Shown here: one piece after another, positions 25,185 through 37,349 of the stretch
Layout: the number at the start of each line of letters is the position of its first letter
Numbering within the stretch: the stretch's first letter is position 1
NCBI GenBank assembly: GCA_963556495.2
Contig: OY747705.1
Span: forward strand, 34,896,298 to 34,960,297
From: Valencia hispanica
Lineage: Eukaryota; Chordata; Actinopteri; Cyprinodontiformes; Valenciidae
Direction of reading: 5' to 3'
Length of the DNA stretch: 64,000 nucleotides
Notes under the pieces: generated by a model
The model's input: the letters and a program-made list of their open reading frames with translations, nothing else
Told to the model about the DNA's origin: nothing
Database searches by the model: none
Position numbers and translations under genes: made by a program

Positions 25185-25382
25185 TGCAAAGGCAAGGCAA
25201 GGCAATTTTATTTGTATAGCACACTTTTAACATGTTAATTCAAGGTGCTTTACATGATTAAGGGGTAAAATAAAAATATCAGTAAAGCACAGACAAAGCA
25301 TATGACACATAAAAAAATTACTCAAAGGCAGCTCTAAACAGGTAAGTTTTTAGTTGTGTGATTTAAAAGAACTCAGTGTTTC
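25185..25382 (-). mobile_element. LINE 3' end fragment (GGCAA tail)
   Basis: Begins AAGGCAAGGCAAGGCAA, then TTTTATTTGTATAGCACAC and GGTGCTTTACATGATTA. In minus sense this is the 3' end of an L2/Rex1-like LINE whose last codons give a SSFKSHN..LTCLELP-type RT tail (compare F-K-S-R-L-K-T-H-L-F-R-A-A-F). It is cut at 25382 by the LTR that starts TGTCATGCTG. Confidence 0.65.
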
Positions 25383-25649
25383 TGTCATGCTGCCCTAATC
25401 ACCCTCTCCTCATCATCGTCAACCACACCTGATCCTCCTTACCTTCTGCCCTTATAACCCGTTACTTCCCCTCACTCAGCGCCGGATCATTGTGTTGATG
25501 TCTCCTTGGTGTGTTGTCCTGCCCGTCCGATGTCCTGTCTCTGTTCCTGCTATTGTCATCATCACGAGCACCACAACAGCACTAATCACTATCCTCACAC
25601 TAACTGGCGTCTGCGTTTGGGTCTATGCGTCACACTGCACTTCTTGACA
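25383..25649 (+). mobile_element. 5' LTR of a small LTR retrotransposon
   Basis: A 267-bp unit begins TGTCATGCTG and ends TTCTTGACA. Pyrimidine-rich, with a TATA-like CTTATAACCCG at 25450-25460 and the 3' phrase GGCGTCTGCGTTTGGGTCT that often precedes the end of such fish LTRs. It shares its first ten bases and TGACA end with the solo LTR at 11726-12041. The left flank is GTTTC. No right LTR was found, so the element is truncated in its internal part. Confidence 0.65.
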
Positions 25650-26425
25650 GAATGATCCGGCCTTAAAAGATGGACCCACCATTTGCTAAGGAGATCGCCG
25701 CCCTGCAGAAAGATGTCTGGGTAAACCTTTCCAGGATCTCTGTCTCCCCTCACCTTCATCTAAGCCTCTCCTGAGCTGAGGAGATTCTCCAAGTTCTTCC
25801 TCAGTTCCGAAATGTGTTCTCTGCCCAGGATCTCACCGCGCTGTGGCACGAGGCGGAGAGGGTTCGCCAGGAAGCGTGGGAGCAGATCTTCAGTCCGCCC
25901 TCTCTGTCTCCACCATCTGGCCGCCAGCGGGAATCCCGCCACACCTGGACTGCTTCCGGGAGCAGGGAGTAGAGCGTCGCCCCCTCACTAACTGCCTGCG
26001 TGGCCGCCGCTCCCTCGTTGGATCCTCCGCCGACCAATGCAGCAATCCCACCGCCTCATCGCAAGCAGCGACGCTGTCGAGGTAGGGCTGCTTCCGGGGA
26101 GGAAGTCCGAGCTGTCTGCTTGCCTCCGGTCCTCCTTGCAGCGATCTGCGCACCGGCTCCGGCCAGTTCAGCGGCTCTGGTCAGCCCGTTGAGACCAGCT
26201 TCCCCTGTCTCACCGCTGGCTCCAGCTCTGACCTCCGTGAAGTCAGCCTCTGCCTGCTCAGTCCCAGTTCCAGTCCCAGAGCCAGTTCCAGAGCCAGTTC
26301 CAGAGCCTGCCCCCATCGTGGCTGAAGTCTTCCTGGCAGTCGCAGCTCTCCAGCGACCAACATTCCCCCATGCATCACTAGAGCACCCAGGGAGGGTCAT
26401 GGAGGACCGTTCCCGTCGCTAGAGC
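25650..26425 (+). pseudogene. Gag-like leader of LTR element, broken
   Basis: Directly after the LTR comes GAATGATCCGGCC and an ATG at 25671 giving MDPPFAKEIAALQKDVWVNL, then a stop at 25770. Later frames read AEEILQVLPQFRNVFSAQDL and, from 26000, a Pro/Ala/Ser-rich stretch with V-P-E-P repeats (26260-26310) to a stop at 26422. LTR-adjacent position and compositional style suggest a retrotransposon gag, but no Cys-His knuckle, protease or RT is present. At least two frame breaks. GC-rich compared with its surroundings. Confidence 0.5.
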
Positions 26426-26577
26426 TCCCAGGGAGGGTCATGGAAGACTGTTAGAATCTTTTCAGTGAAAAAGCTGGCGAATTCATGGCAGACCCTGGTA
26501 GAATTTGGTAAAGTGGCTACTGTCACTGGAGGATTAGTTAGTCTTTCCACTGTTGCAGAGTCCCTGGATTGTTACTT

Positions 26578-26890
26578 ACCAAGGCAAGGGAAGGTAAGGT
26601 AACTTTATTTGTATAGCACACTTTCAACAACATTGCAATCCAAGGTGGATTGGGTGATTTGAGGATAAAATGAAAGCAGCAATAAAACAACAGTAAAAGC
26701 AAAAAACACATTAGAGACCCATAAGATATGACACATTAAAACATATGACATTCCAGCTATTATTAATCACTTACTCAAAGGCAGCTCTAAACAGATGGGT
26801 TTTTAGCTTTGATTTAAAGGAAGTCAGTGTTTCAGCAGCTTTGCAGTCGTCTGGAAGTCTACATTGATAACTGTCGAACATTTTGGGGTA
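26578..26890 (-). mobile_element. LINE 3' end fragment, second copy (GGCAA tail)
   Basis: Starts ACCAAGGCAAGGGAAGGTAAGG and then TTTATTTGTATAGCACAC, the same family as 25185-25382 but extending further into the RT tail (AGCAGCTTTGCAGTCGTCTGG). Both copies have the same orientation and bracket the LTR fragment. Confidence 0.65.
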
Positions 26891-26892
26891 AA

Positions 26893-27039
<147 letters not shown>

Positions 27040-28650
27040 GTGGACAGACAAAGCTTCACTGGGAGAGCTGGTGTATTTCGTTTAGTTTATGGGCAGCATT
27101 CTTGCCATTCATGTAAGAACTTAAAACCAACCACTGTTACACTAGTCAACAAATCTTCAAGCTAAACAGAACCTACTGAATAATTTCAGTCACATGACTG
27201 TATTTTAGCAGTGGATCTCAACATTGCTCTAACTTTGTCTCATCTCTTGATTTGTTTGTTGTGGGAATTCAGCTGCTTCCCGCAGTTGTCTAAAGTGAAA
27301 GAACTAACGTTCATTTTTCCCCCCAAATCCATCACACAATGCGAAACAACTGGTATTGCAAGCAAAACGGTTCTTTAGTAACTTGTTTATCAGGAAGTAT
27401 GGATTTGGGGTTTTCTTATAAGCATAGTCACTCATGGTTAGTCCCATTACTAGCTTCATTGCTCTGAACAGCTGTGCCATTCACAGTGACGCAGGATAGT
27501 AAGAGCTAAACAAATTGAGAGAAGGTTTTCTGGGAAATTGCATTATTGTCTGAATGATGCAGAACAATATGACCTTTGCACACAATTCTAATTAGCAATC
27601 AGAGGCAGATGGTACGCATCTTTGTTTCACTTTTTTGGCGATGCTGAAAATAACCAGCAAAAATATTGATATATTTTGTCCCGAAAGGCATTTAAAAATT
27701 ACGATAAAACATGAACTTTTCCTGTACCAGAGGCAGCCCAAACAAGCTTACTACATGGTTAGGGTTGAAAATCTCTGTCATAGAGTTACAGTAACAAGAA
27801 GAGATGAAGGACTCAGCTGGTGTTTGTTGCATTAAGTAGGTTATTTTTAAGCAGTCTTGTGAGCAAAATAAACAGCATGATGGCACAGTAGCATGTACTC
27901 ACTTGAATTGTGCATCTTGTTTGTTTTTATGCAATAAATACAAAAAAATAGAAGCTTGACATTTTAAGTATTTGATGTGGTTCAATGTTAGCACTTTCGA
28001 AAGCTATTTTTTTATTATTCTAAATTATTAAAGAAAAAGAGATGATATGACAGTGTGTGATCTTAGTAGTACATTGTTACCAGTGATTGGTGGTGAAAGC
28101 TCTCAGATCTGTGAGAGTGATTGTGGCAAAAGATGAAGAAAGTGGAAGAGGCACATAGGGACAGAGGTAGCAAGAGTACACCAGTGACCCTTGGCTGAGC
28201 TCTCTCACTGCTTGCACCAGCGGAAATGTGGGAGGGTGGGGGGAAGCTGTCTCAAAGAAAGCAGCAACACTGAAAAGAGGGAAAGAGAGAAAAGCAGCCG
28301 GAAACCATTGGAAAATAGAGGCAAATAGGTGGGTTTGAAACAGTACGAGCAAGGCACAGTGAGCAAGAGTGATTAGTGGTTTGGGTTTACCAAAACATTA
28401 TTTAAGCAATTCATTGAGAATAGTCCACTCAAGGTCATAGACAGAAGGCTAAGGAGAGGTTCCACTAGGCAAAGCCCACACAATTAAGTTTAAACTATAC
28501 ATCCAACCTGCTTTTGGTGCATTTCATCTGTACTTTTAACTTTCTAAGTCGGGCCTACAGCCCCAGGAAAGTATGATCCCTCTAGAAAACATACCCTCTA
28601 TCACCCTCTACCCTCACAAAAATCAGTTCCTTTCTCATTCATCATACTAT
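27040..28650. other. Unassigned intergenic sequence
   Basis: No gene or repeat recognised. The frame at 28077-28352 is without domain pattern. Confidence 0.5.
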
Positions 28651-28735
28651 TCAATTCAATTCAGTTTATTTATATAGCACCAATTCACAACAAATGTCAT
28701 CTCAAGGCACTTTAAATGAAGCAGTTTTTTTTAGA

Positions 28736-31560
28736 GCTTCTGGTCCAAAGACTGCAACTTCTGTCTTGTCAGAATTTAAGAGAAAAAAAGTTTAGCGTCA
28801 TCTATGTCTTTATGTCTTGCAGACATGCCTGTAATCTACCTAAATGACTGGATTCTTCAGGATTTATGGATAAATATAGTTGTGTATTATCGGCATACCT
28901 GTGGAAACTGATCCCATGCTGTCTAATGATTTTACCAATTGGAAGCATATATATAGTAAACAGAATTGGTCCAAGCATAGAACCCTGTGGTACTCCACAA
29001 GTAACCCTTGAGTGTGAAGAAGATTTATCATTTACATGTACAAACTAGATGACTAGATGAACGAGATACAAGCGGCTGAAATGAGTTTCCTCCGTAGGGT
29101 GTCTTGGCTCTCCCTTAGAGATAGGGTGAGAAGCTCAGTCATCCGGAGGGGGCTCAGAGTAGAGCCGCTGCTCCTCCACATCGAGAGGAGTCAGTTGAGG
29201 TGGCTCGGGCATCTGGTCAGGATGCCTCCTGGATGCCTCCCTGGTGAGGTGTTTCAGGCACGTCCCACCGGGAGGTGGCCCAGGGGAAGACCCAGGACAC
29301 GCTGGAGGGAGTATGTTTCTCGGCTGGCCTGGGAGCGCCTTGGGATTCCTCCTGAGGACCTGGAACAAGTGGCTGGGGAGAGGGAAGTCTGGGTGTCCTT
29401 GCTTAAGCTGCTGCCCCCGTGACCCGACCCCGGATAAGCGGAAGAAGATGGATGGATGGAGATGGATGGATGTACAAACTAGAATCTGTTGGACAAATAT
29501 GATTTAAACCACCCTAGTGCTGTTCCTTTGATCCCTGAAAAATGTTTGTGCCTTTCTAAGAGAATATTATGATCAACTGTGTCAAAAGCAGCACTGAGAT
29601 CTAACAAAACCAGAACAGTCACAAGTCCATTAACTGAGAATATCATTAGTAACTTTCACCAGTGCTGTTTCAGTGCTGTGATGAGTGCTATATGACTGAA
29701 ATTCTTCAAACAGGTTGTTACTGTTTAGATGCTCACATACTGATTAGCAATTTTCTCAAGGATTTTAGATGAGAAAGGAAGTCATCTGGATCGAGAAAAA
29801 GGTTTCTAAAGTAAAGGTTTAACTACAGCAAATTTAAATTCCTGTGGTACATATCCATTTACTAAGGATAGATTAATCATATCTAAGATGGGGCCAGTAA
29901 CCAAAGGTAACACTTCCCTAAATAATTTTTTTGGGATAAGGTCCAACATACAAGTTGAAGGTGTAAATGAGGCAAAAATTTTTGATCATTCCGAAAGCTC
30001 GACTGAATCAAGACAGTCCAAACACAAATGAGGTTCTACAGTTCTTTCTGATGCTGCCTCACTTACTGAGAGAGAAGTAGTCATGTTTTGGAGGATGCCA
30101 ATGATTATTATTTTTTTATTTTTTATTTTTTTATTTATTATTATTTTTTTACGTGTCCTGTTTGGCAGTGTGGAGCTCAGAATTGGTGTCTGAGTACCAA
30201 GTAGAAGCCCAACAGATTTACTTTCACAAGTGGAGCAGTACAGCTTTTGCTATAGTCCTCCGCTTGATATATGTGTGAAAAATCTTTATTATGAATTGTT
30301 GGGGTTTTTATTTCCTGATGTTATGGACACGGAGACGGAAAATTAAGGAGAAGAAAGAAGGAAGATGAAGAAGAGAGGTAGGAAACAAAAAGTCAAGAGA
30401 GAGGGTGAGTTGAAAATACAATGATTTTATTTTTAATACAATTAATTTTATTTATGATGAATCCTATAGTCATCACTACTAAGAGCTGGGGGAAAGGTCT
30501 GCTCAACAAAGCTATGAGTCTGTGTAAGTTTGTCAACTGTATTAAAAAGAAACTTAGGATTGTTCTTATTCGCCTCTATTAATAATGAAAAATATCCTGT
30601 TCTAGCTTGTTAAAGGGTCTATTTATATAGCAGCAGAATTAACGCTATGAACCAGACCATCAATTTCTGAAGGGTTAGAGATGGAATAGCTGGCCTCCAC
30701 TGTGTTATGCTGTGACACTGAGAAAGGTAAAATAATGGAACAGATTCTTTAAAACTTGTTACAGCCTAGTCTGATAAAGCTCTACTATAATAAAAATTTC
30801 TTTCAGGTTTAGGATTGTCCGTAAAAGGAAATTCAAAAGTTATCAAAAAATGGTCAGACAGGACCGGGTTATTTGGGAGGACTGTTATGTCCTCACACTC
30901 AATGCAGTATGTCAATACAAGATCCAAAGTGTGTTGACCCGAGTGGATGGGTCCCTGTACTTTTTGGGTGAAGCCAATTGAGTCTAAGATAGCATTAAAG
31001 GCTCCATTTAGGCAATCCCTTTCAGTGTCCACATGAATATTGAATTCCCCACTATAATGACCTCATCAATATTTACCACTAATTCAGATAAAAAATGTGA
31101 GATCTGATCTAAGAATTGAGAGTAAGGGCCTGGTGGGCGATACAAAACCACAAACAAAAGTGGTCTTAATATTTTGCAACTTGGATTAGGAAAACTAAGG
31201 GATATATGTTCAAAAGAACTGTAGCCAATAATTGGTCTGGGATTATTTACTACATCAGAATGAAAAATGGTTGCAACTCCTCCTCCTCGCCCAGTACTTC
31301 AAGGAATGTGAAAAGTTAAATAATTGGAAGGAGTTGACTGATTTATACTGACATAATCCTCCTGCTGCAGCCAAGTTTCTGTGAGGCATAACAAAATAAT
31401 TTGACTAACACAAATCTAGTCATTTACAAAGTCTTTGAGAATATAGATCTTATGTTCACTAAACCTCATTTAATAGTTTTATTTTTCTGTTTAGTCAAAG
31501 TTGTATTTATCTTTATGAGATTTTCATGATTGGCTCTTGTTAGGTTAACTTTAAATCCAT
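28736..31560 (-). pseudogene. L2 ORF2: endonuclease plus reverse transcriptase, broken
   Basis: ORF2 of L2-type LINEs nicks the target and reverse transcribes the element RNA. Minus-strand pieces show an N-terminal ETWLQQEDYVSINQ-like endonuclease stretch, GRGGGVATIFHSD, a GNFNIHVD-type motif broken by a 1-base deletion near 31043, and the terminal VLSDHFLITFEF with catalytic S-D-H (frame 30766-31032). The linker NNPKFLFNTVDKLTQTHSF is followed by RT motifs. The catalytic Y-A-D-D box reads Y-A-D-N (28885-28896), so one metal-binding Asp is lost. Multiple frame breaks, the Rex3 insertion and the deleted C-terminus make it a pseudogene. Confidence 0.8.
29050..29469 (+). mobile_element. RTE/Rex3-type LINE 3' fragment, copy 2
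   Basis: Encodes IQAAEMSFLRRVSWLSLRDR ... QLRWLGHLVRMPP ... RTRWREYVSRLAWERLG to L-L-P-P-stop at 29422, then GATAAGCGGAAGAAGATGG and a (GATG)n tail. It is flanked by a perfect 14-bp target duplication ATGTACAAACTAGA at 29036-29049 and 29470-29483. Target is the RT of the L2 LINE around it, so the insertion is younger than that L2 copy. 5'-truncated; frame open. Confidence 0.9.
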
Positions 31561-31678
31561 TAGATTTTGGCCATGGGCAAGACACTGTTTCTATAGGGTA
31601 ATGGGTGGGTAACAATACAGAAGTTGCAGAGAGGTGGGTTGAACTACGACTCTGCTTCCTGGTCTGGACCCTGGGTTG

Positions 31679-32461
31679 TCAGTGTTTTGGAGGACTAATA
31701 AATCTGACTAGATTCTTAGAAAGAAGAGCTGCTCCATCCAAAGTGGGATGGATGCTGTCTCTCTGGATCAGACCTGGTTTTCCCCAAAATGTTTGATAGT
31801 TATCAGTGTAGCCCACATTGTTTTCAGGACACCACCCAGACAACCATTGGTGGAATGACAGCATGCAGCTAAACATGTCGTCACTGGTCCGATTGGGCAG
31901 GGGACCAGAAAAGATTAGAGTCCGACATTGTTTTGGAAAACTTACACACCAAAGCAATACTCATTTTAGTGACCTCAGATTGGTGTAACCGGTTGTCATT
32001 CTGAATAAAATCTTACTGTATTTAGGCTTATCCTTAGCAACCCGTTTCAGGTAGGATTTAATGTCAGCTGTTCTGGCCCCTGGCACAAATTTGACTATGG
32101 TCAATGGTGTCTTTAATTTCAGGTATCTGACTATGGAGCTGCCGATTATCATGGTCGGCTTCTCAGCGGATGTGTCGCTGAGCGGGGAAAATTTGTTAGA
32201 GAACGCGTACAGGTTGTGACCCGTGGGCTGGGTTCTGGAACTACATTTCCTACGTACAGTCACCCAGCCAGTCTGAGGTCTCGGCTGCACAGGTTCTGTT
32301 AGAGGACGGCTAGGGGTTTCTGTCCTTGTTGGCTTTTCAACAGCACGGAGCCGGCCCTCTAACTCTGACACCCTCACCTCCAAAGCTACACAAATTTTAA
32401 TTTTATTACAGTTACCATTATCACTAAAGGAGGAAGGGAAGTGTTGGAAAGGTGTTTTCAC
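31679..32461 (-). pseudogene. L2 ORF1 with SGNH/GDSL-type esterase domain, broken
   Basis: The first frame (32461-31961) begins with a weak heptad segment (ALEVRVSELEGRLRAVEK), a basic linker, and then esterase block I as MIIGSSIVRYLKL followed by VKFVPGARTADIKSYL. It ends in a degraded block III (ILFRMTTGYTN, where H-V-G-x-N-D is expected). The second frame (31957-31679) has FSGPLPNRT and the catalytic Asp-His block [14 protein letters not shown]. Together they match the single esterase-type ORF1 protein of L2/CR1 LINEs, a nucleic-acid-associated partner of the retrotransposition complex. A frame shift near 31960 and the loss of block III make it non-functional. Confidence 0.8.
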
Positions 32462-33234
32462 TCTAATTTAAAGCCTCTCTTAAAGGAACAGAAACCCATT
32501 GAATTTTATGACCCCTGGGCTCTCTCGGGCTCTTATTTCACCTTCCAGCGTGCTCGTACATGTCTGTAAAAAGGAGCAATAAGAACAACAAACAACAATT
32601 ATATATGTTAACAGCGAGACGTCGTTCGCTGGACTCAGTTCTATTAACTGAGCCCAGATCTATGTCGGCATAGAGTTTTCATTGAAAGAGTTGCAGGAAA
32701 TCCCTCCCACATAGATCTTCGTTCACAGAATAATGGTCAAAGCTTCTTCACATAATGGAATGAATGATGTACTACATTCTTCTTGATTGTTCACTGTTTC
32801 TAAGTGTTGCCACATGCACTACAGAATTAAACCCTCATACAACAAAATAAATGTACTCTCAACATTTACAGAATTTTTATCTCTTCAGAAGTAACTAAAC
32901 ATCTGAAACAGAGAGCAAGAGAGAGAAGACTGAGGCAGGGAATGAGAGATAGGAGAGGGAAGAGGAGTAGCCATAGCTGCAATGAAGCTAAGCTAGCGAG
33001 ACCTTACCACGCCAAGATAAACTGTTTGAAACACAAATAGTTCCCAAAATGTAAAGTACACCAACAGAAAATATGTGTTTTAGCCTGCTTGTGTGTTAGA
33101 AAAACATAGAAAGGCCTCAGTACAGAAAAATTCTCTCAATTCAAGAGAGTCTGAACACCAAACAGCTCCACGTGAGTGCAACAGCGACAACAGCAAATGG
33201 GTACCCAATCAGGATCCGAAAAAGCAAAACAAGG
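32462..33234. other. Possible L2 5' region and unassigned sequence
   Basis: Sequence immediately right of ORF1 (32462 to about 32640) may be the 5'UTR of the minus-strand L2, but no second copy is present here to prove it. The rest shows no gene. Confidence 0.35.
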
Positions 33235-33375
33235 ATTGATATTTTGGACTCAACCCCAACCATATTATTTAGGGAAGTGTTCCCTTTGGCTACTGGCTCC
33301 ATCTTAGAAATGATTAATCTATCCCTAGTAAATGGATACATACTTCATGTTGTAGTGTTCATCTGGAAAGTTCCA
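33235..33375 (+). mobile_element. L2 RT fragment, plus strand
   Basis: Plus strand reads ILDSTPTILFREVFPLATGS and NLSLVNGYI, parallel to [19 protein letters not shown] and [13 protein letters not shown] at 40453-40560. About 140 bp, opposite in orientation to the L2 to its left. Separate short insertion or an inverted piece. Confidence 0.7.
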
Positions 33376-35879
33376 TTTCTCATGTTAGTGGTATGTTATG
33401 TTATTATTTAGAATCACATGATGTTCAAAGTTAGCCCAGAGCACAACTTGTTTTCAAAAAATGTAAAATGTTGCCCTCATCCTGTGCAATTATTAACATA
33501 ACTGCTTATTATATAACATACTTTGCTTTAGACACTAAGAAACTAAAAACTACACAAAACTCAGATTTTTTTTTCTAAGAGGCATTCCACTGAAAAACAT
33601 GTGTCCATGCTTCAAGCATTCTTCAACATTTGTTACTGAAACATTAATGAGCTTGCTCACTATGTTTGCTTGCCTTAAATCCGTTTTTAGAGATATTAAA
33701 TCTTGAGTAATATATAACTAGATTTTTAAACAGATTATTCTCTATGGATACTTTGGTTATAACCTGAAAAGGAACAAGCTTTAACGAAGTTACTTCTTAT
33801 GATTTTTGATGAGAAAATCCTGGTAAACAGAGTGTGCAATAGAAAAAACCAACACATATATATTTTTTTATATACTTTAACTTGAAAGTCAGGCAGGCTC
33901 GTAAAATACACCACTGGTGTCTGTTTGCATATATTTTTGTAGATTGAGTAGAACAATATGAAACAGATCTTTAAAAATACATTTTATATTGGAATCAGCT
34001 TGGTCAGTTCCGTAATGCTCCTATGTTTAAATTAAAGGAAGCAATTTATATTTACCCAGTGCATTTCAATGGTAGAAAAGTAGTTTATTCTAACAGGTTC
34101 ATTTGTACAAGATCAAAGACTCCCATGATTCAAAAGAAAGGAAGGAAGAAAGAAGCTTTGGAATCAGTGATCGATGAGCTGGCTTTATTTGACTTCAGAG
34201 ACTCTGAGAGTCACTCGGGCTTGGTTTTGGCAGCTTCTTTGCTCTTTCAGTGGTGGAGGCTAAACACGTGATGTGCCTCAGCTCTACCCCTGCTGTTGCA
34301 AACAAAAACATAAAAACAATGCAACTTTGTGTCCATCTGGCGTGACACCTCATTGGCTATTTTTTGCTATTCGACACATTTTACGCCTTTTTCAAGTCCT
34401 TTGAAATTCTTTTTTTATTGGTTGACTTGTTTTGTACCAAGTACCCAATCATCACTGAGTAAAAGAATTCAGGATTCTTTCAACCTCTCTCTTTTGTCAG
34501 GATGTGCGTGCTGGGAATGTTTATGGCTTCTCATATCAGAGGTCATGTAAATTCAGCTTTTCAACCAAGAGATTTTGGTATTTTTCTTTGTTGTGTTTCT
34601 AAAAAATGAGGCACATTGTGACTTAATCAGGCAACTAATAATTTGAACATAAAAGCTAAAGCCGTTTTTTGTGTCTGGGCATGAAAAAGGTTGCATTCTA
34701 TTACTCACATTCACTCATGACTAAGGCATATTCCAGCTGAAAGCTGGAAAACACTTTTTTGTGCTTGATGACCAAGCCAACTAACATTGACAAAACAAGT
34801 AGCTAGATAAAAGTGTACCTCTCTACATTAAGCCATTCAGATAGTGTTTAAATAAGTTAATTAAATGCACAATGCCTGCAACTAATTGTATGAAATACAA
34901 ACTGATGGAAGTTTTTTTATTGTTGCATCAAACAACATTTTTATGCACTAAGTAGACATAAGGTTTTAAATATTGAAGCTTTGTGAAACCTCCAGTGATC
35001 AAGATTGAAATTACAGCTCTGCTTTTTTTTTCTTTCTTGAAAGAGTTAATCCAGAAATTGTAGCTTAAAGTTCTATTGAGATTTTACCCAAAACTCAAAG
35101 TAAATACCTTATATAGCATGATTATTTGAGATCATCCCTTATTATTTTCTGAGAATAAAGCTAATTGCTAGTCTGAATAAGGGCAAGATCAGAGTGAATG
35201 TGTACTGTCTTGAAAATGGCCTTGTGGCATACGTGTATGTTATTTTAATACCATTTGCAGAAGACACATATGTGCATAGAACGCACTTTATTACACAGAA
35301 AATAGAGGTAGAAAGTGATGTGCCACTAATCTTTATTCTTTGGGAAGCACTTACTCTGAACATGTAAAGCATTTTTCTGTGATTGACCACCTGGACCAAA
35401 AATTAAAGCCGTTTTGAAAAACAATCTATTGTAATTGTTAAAGTAAGTTGTATTTTTTTATTTTTGTACTTTTCAGACAGTTACCAAGATAAAAGAGTCT
35501 TGTACATGTTCTTTTCTCAGTCGTTGTTTTTACACAGGAAGAGCTTCATTGTTTTTCCAGAAAAACAGTTTCCATAAAAAACTAGGAGATTTTTTAAACT
35601 AAAGTTTTGTGAGATGAAAGGAATTTATTTTGAGCTAAGGCCTTCTCAGAATAGTTGTTATCTTTAGCCTCCGGGACCAGCTAATCTGGATTTATGCAAA
35701 ATTAAAACACTATGGGAGTCAACTGCAGCTAAGACATTAAGTGTTTATATCCTTCTAACAATACATTTGTAGTAAAAGTAAATTTTACAGATAACAAAAG
35801 TTTTGTTTTCTCCTAATGCATATCAGAACCCAACGGAAATTACCCCCAAAAATGGCACCATTATGACTTTGTAAATAGA
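33376..35879. other. Unassigned intergenic sequence
   Basis: No gene or repeat recognised; AT-rich, frames short and without domain patterns. Confidence 0.5.
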
Positions 35880-36545
35880 TTAACATTTGAGGACAAGTTT
35901 GTTTTGAGTCTGGAGTGTTTGCCTGTTAGTTTGTCTGTCTCTTTGTTTTTGCATATTTGGCTTTCTGTGTTTTTCTCCACCTTTCTGGAGAATTCCACCA
36001 GAGATCCTGTGTGAGCTAAGGACCTGTCCATCAAGGGGGTGGAGACATCTCTCTGCAGCCTGCACAGGTGCATCTCATTAAAGCTCATCCCAGGCTGGAT
36101 ATAAGGAACTGGCTGTCAGATCTTACTTGCCTGAGTGTTGAACCGTCTTGGTCTCCTCGCTGCAATCTCCTCTTGTTCAGTTCTACCAGCTTCTCTGTAA
36201 GCTTTGGCATCCATTCCACATCTGACAGCCTTCTGTGATCCATGCTCCATCTCCATGTCCTGCCTGCGTGCCCTCTGTGCTCAGTCCTCGCTCCCAGATT
36301 CCACCACCTCTTCATCTCCTGGTACTCAGCAGGAAGCTCCCACAGACATCCCACAGCTCTTTCCCCCTGGTGTTCCAACCATCATCTATCAATTCATGTT
36401 TTCATTTCCCTGTGCAGTGTTCCCGGTTCCTGCAATCTTCATCATCTTCATCACCTTATTGTTTCAATAAAACGTTTCGAATTTTAACAACTGGTCTCTC
36501 TAGTGGTGTTCTGCATCTGGGTCAGAAAACCTAATTCAAACATGA
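35880..36545 (+). mobile_element. Probable solo LTR or LTR fragment
   Basis: Pyrimidine-rich body, a promoter-like GGCTGGATATAAGGAACTGG at 36092, a polyadenylation signal TTTCAATAAAAC at 36464-36475, and an end phrase TGGTGTTCTGCATCTGGG followed by ACATGACA at 36538-36545. This matches the layout of short fish LTRs, whose ends commonly read TTCTGCATTTGGGTCC ... TGACA. The left boundary and a target duplication are not visible. Confidence 0.45.
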
Positions 36546-37345
36546 CAAAGTTAACTTAAATAAAGAAACTCTTTTACTTTGGCATCAAATATATTGTATG
36601 TCGCAGTTAACATAAAAGCTGAAAGATTGTCTTTGTAAGAACAAATTAAGTTAAATTAGAAGTTTATAAAGGTCTCCTGTTTTATTTGGAGGACGTGTTT
36701 CCTCTTTTTACATAAGGTGAATCACCCAGTTTTACAGCCACCATTCAGGATCATACATTTTTTATTAGTCTAGAAAGGCTTCCTTCAAGCTCAGAGTTCA
36801 GGTAAATCCAGCTCAGTCATCAATTACAAGCTATAAAGTTAAAACACATTGGGTAGTCGTTTTCCTGTGTTAATAAAGCCATATGATGCAGCTCAACAGA
36901 GTTCTGGAAAAACATGTTAGATTTATTTCATGTAACTAGTTTAATAGTTTTGAGTGCCTACATCAAAATACAAGACACAACAGGGCAGATTACTTATTTG
37001 CTAACCTTACTGGCAGCTGAGCTACTGAATCTCCAGCAATAAAACTGTACATCAAAACATGTTTTCTGAACCCAAAAACATTACCAAGCATACCTCCCTC
37101 TAAATATTATTTATTATTTATAGTAGCTAGTTACTGCATTTTAACCACAAATCCCGTACAAAGCCTACAATTCAGGTCCCTAAGCACTTTGGCGCAAACA
37201 TTGTATGAATGTCAAAGATCACAGTTTTAGTATTGCTTGTTTCAGTATGTTATCAGTATGTTAAATAAAGAAGCACAGTTTTTTTGAGGTCTGACAATGA
37301 GCAAATGGCATTAGAAAGCTTTGAAAAAAACATGACTGGAATTCT
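36546..37345. other. Unassigned intergenic sequence
   Basis: Nothing recognised. Confidence 0.5.
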
Positions 37346-37349
37346 ATCT

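Larger units (their letters stand above)
28651..32461 (-). mobile_element. Near-complete L2/Maui-type LINE, 3' part deleted
   Basis: In minus sense the order is ORF1 with SGNH esterase (32461-31679), ORF2 endonuclease and linker (about 31560-30445), RT (about 30115-28736), then directly the terminal tail (28722-28651: TTGAGATGACATTTGTTGTG ... ATATAAATAAACTGAATTG). Compared with the copy at 40320-42660, about 1.35 kb of RT C-terminus and 3'UTR is deleted between 28722 and 28736. A T-rich and unrecognised block at 30110-30440 interrupts the linker. Rex3 copy 2 is inserted at 29050-29469. This is the only copy here that retains ORF1. Confidence 0.85.

Noticed and set aside
36085..36534. Overlapping frames of 80-100 codons
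   Set aside because: They fall in an LTR-like pyrimidine-rich block and arise from its composition.
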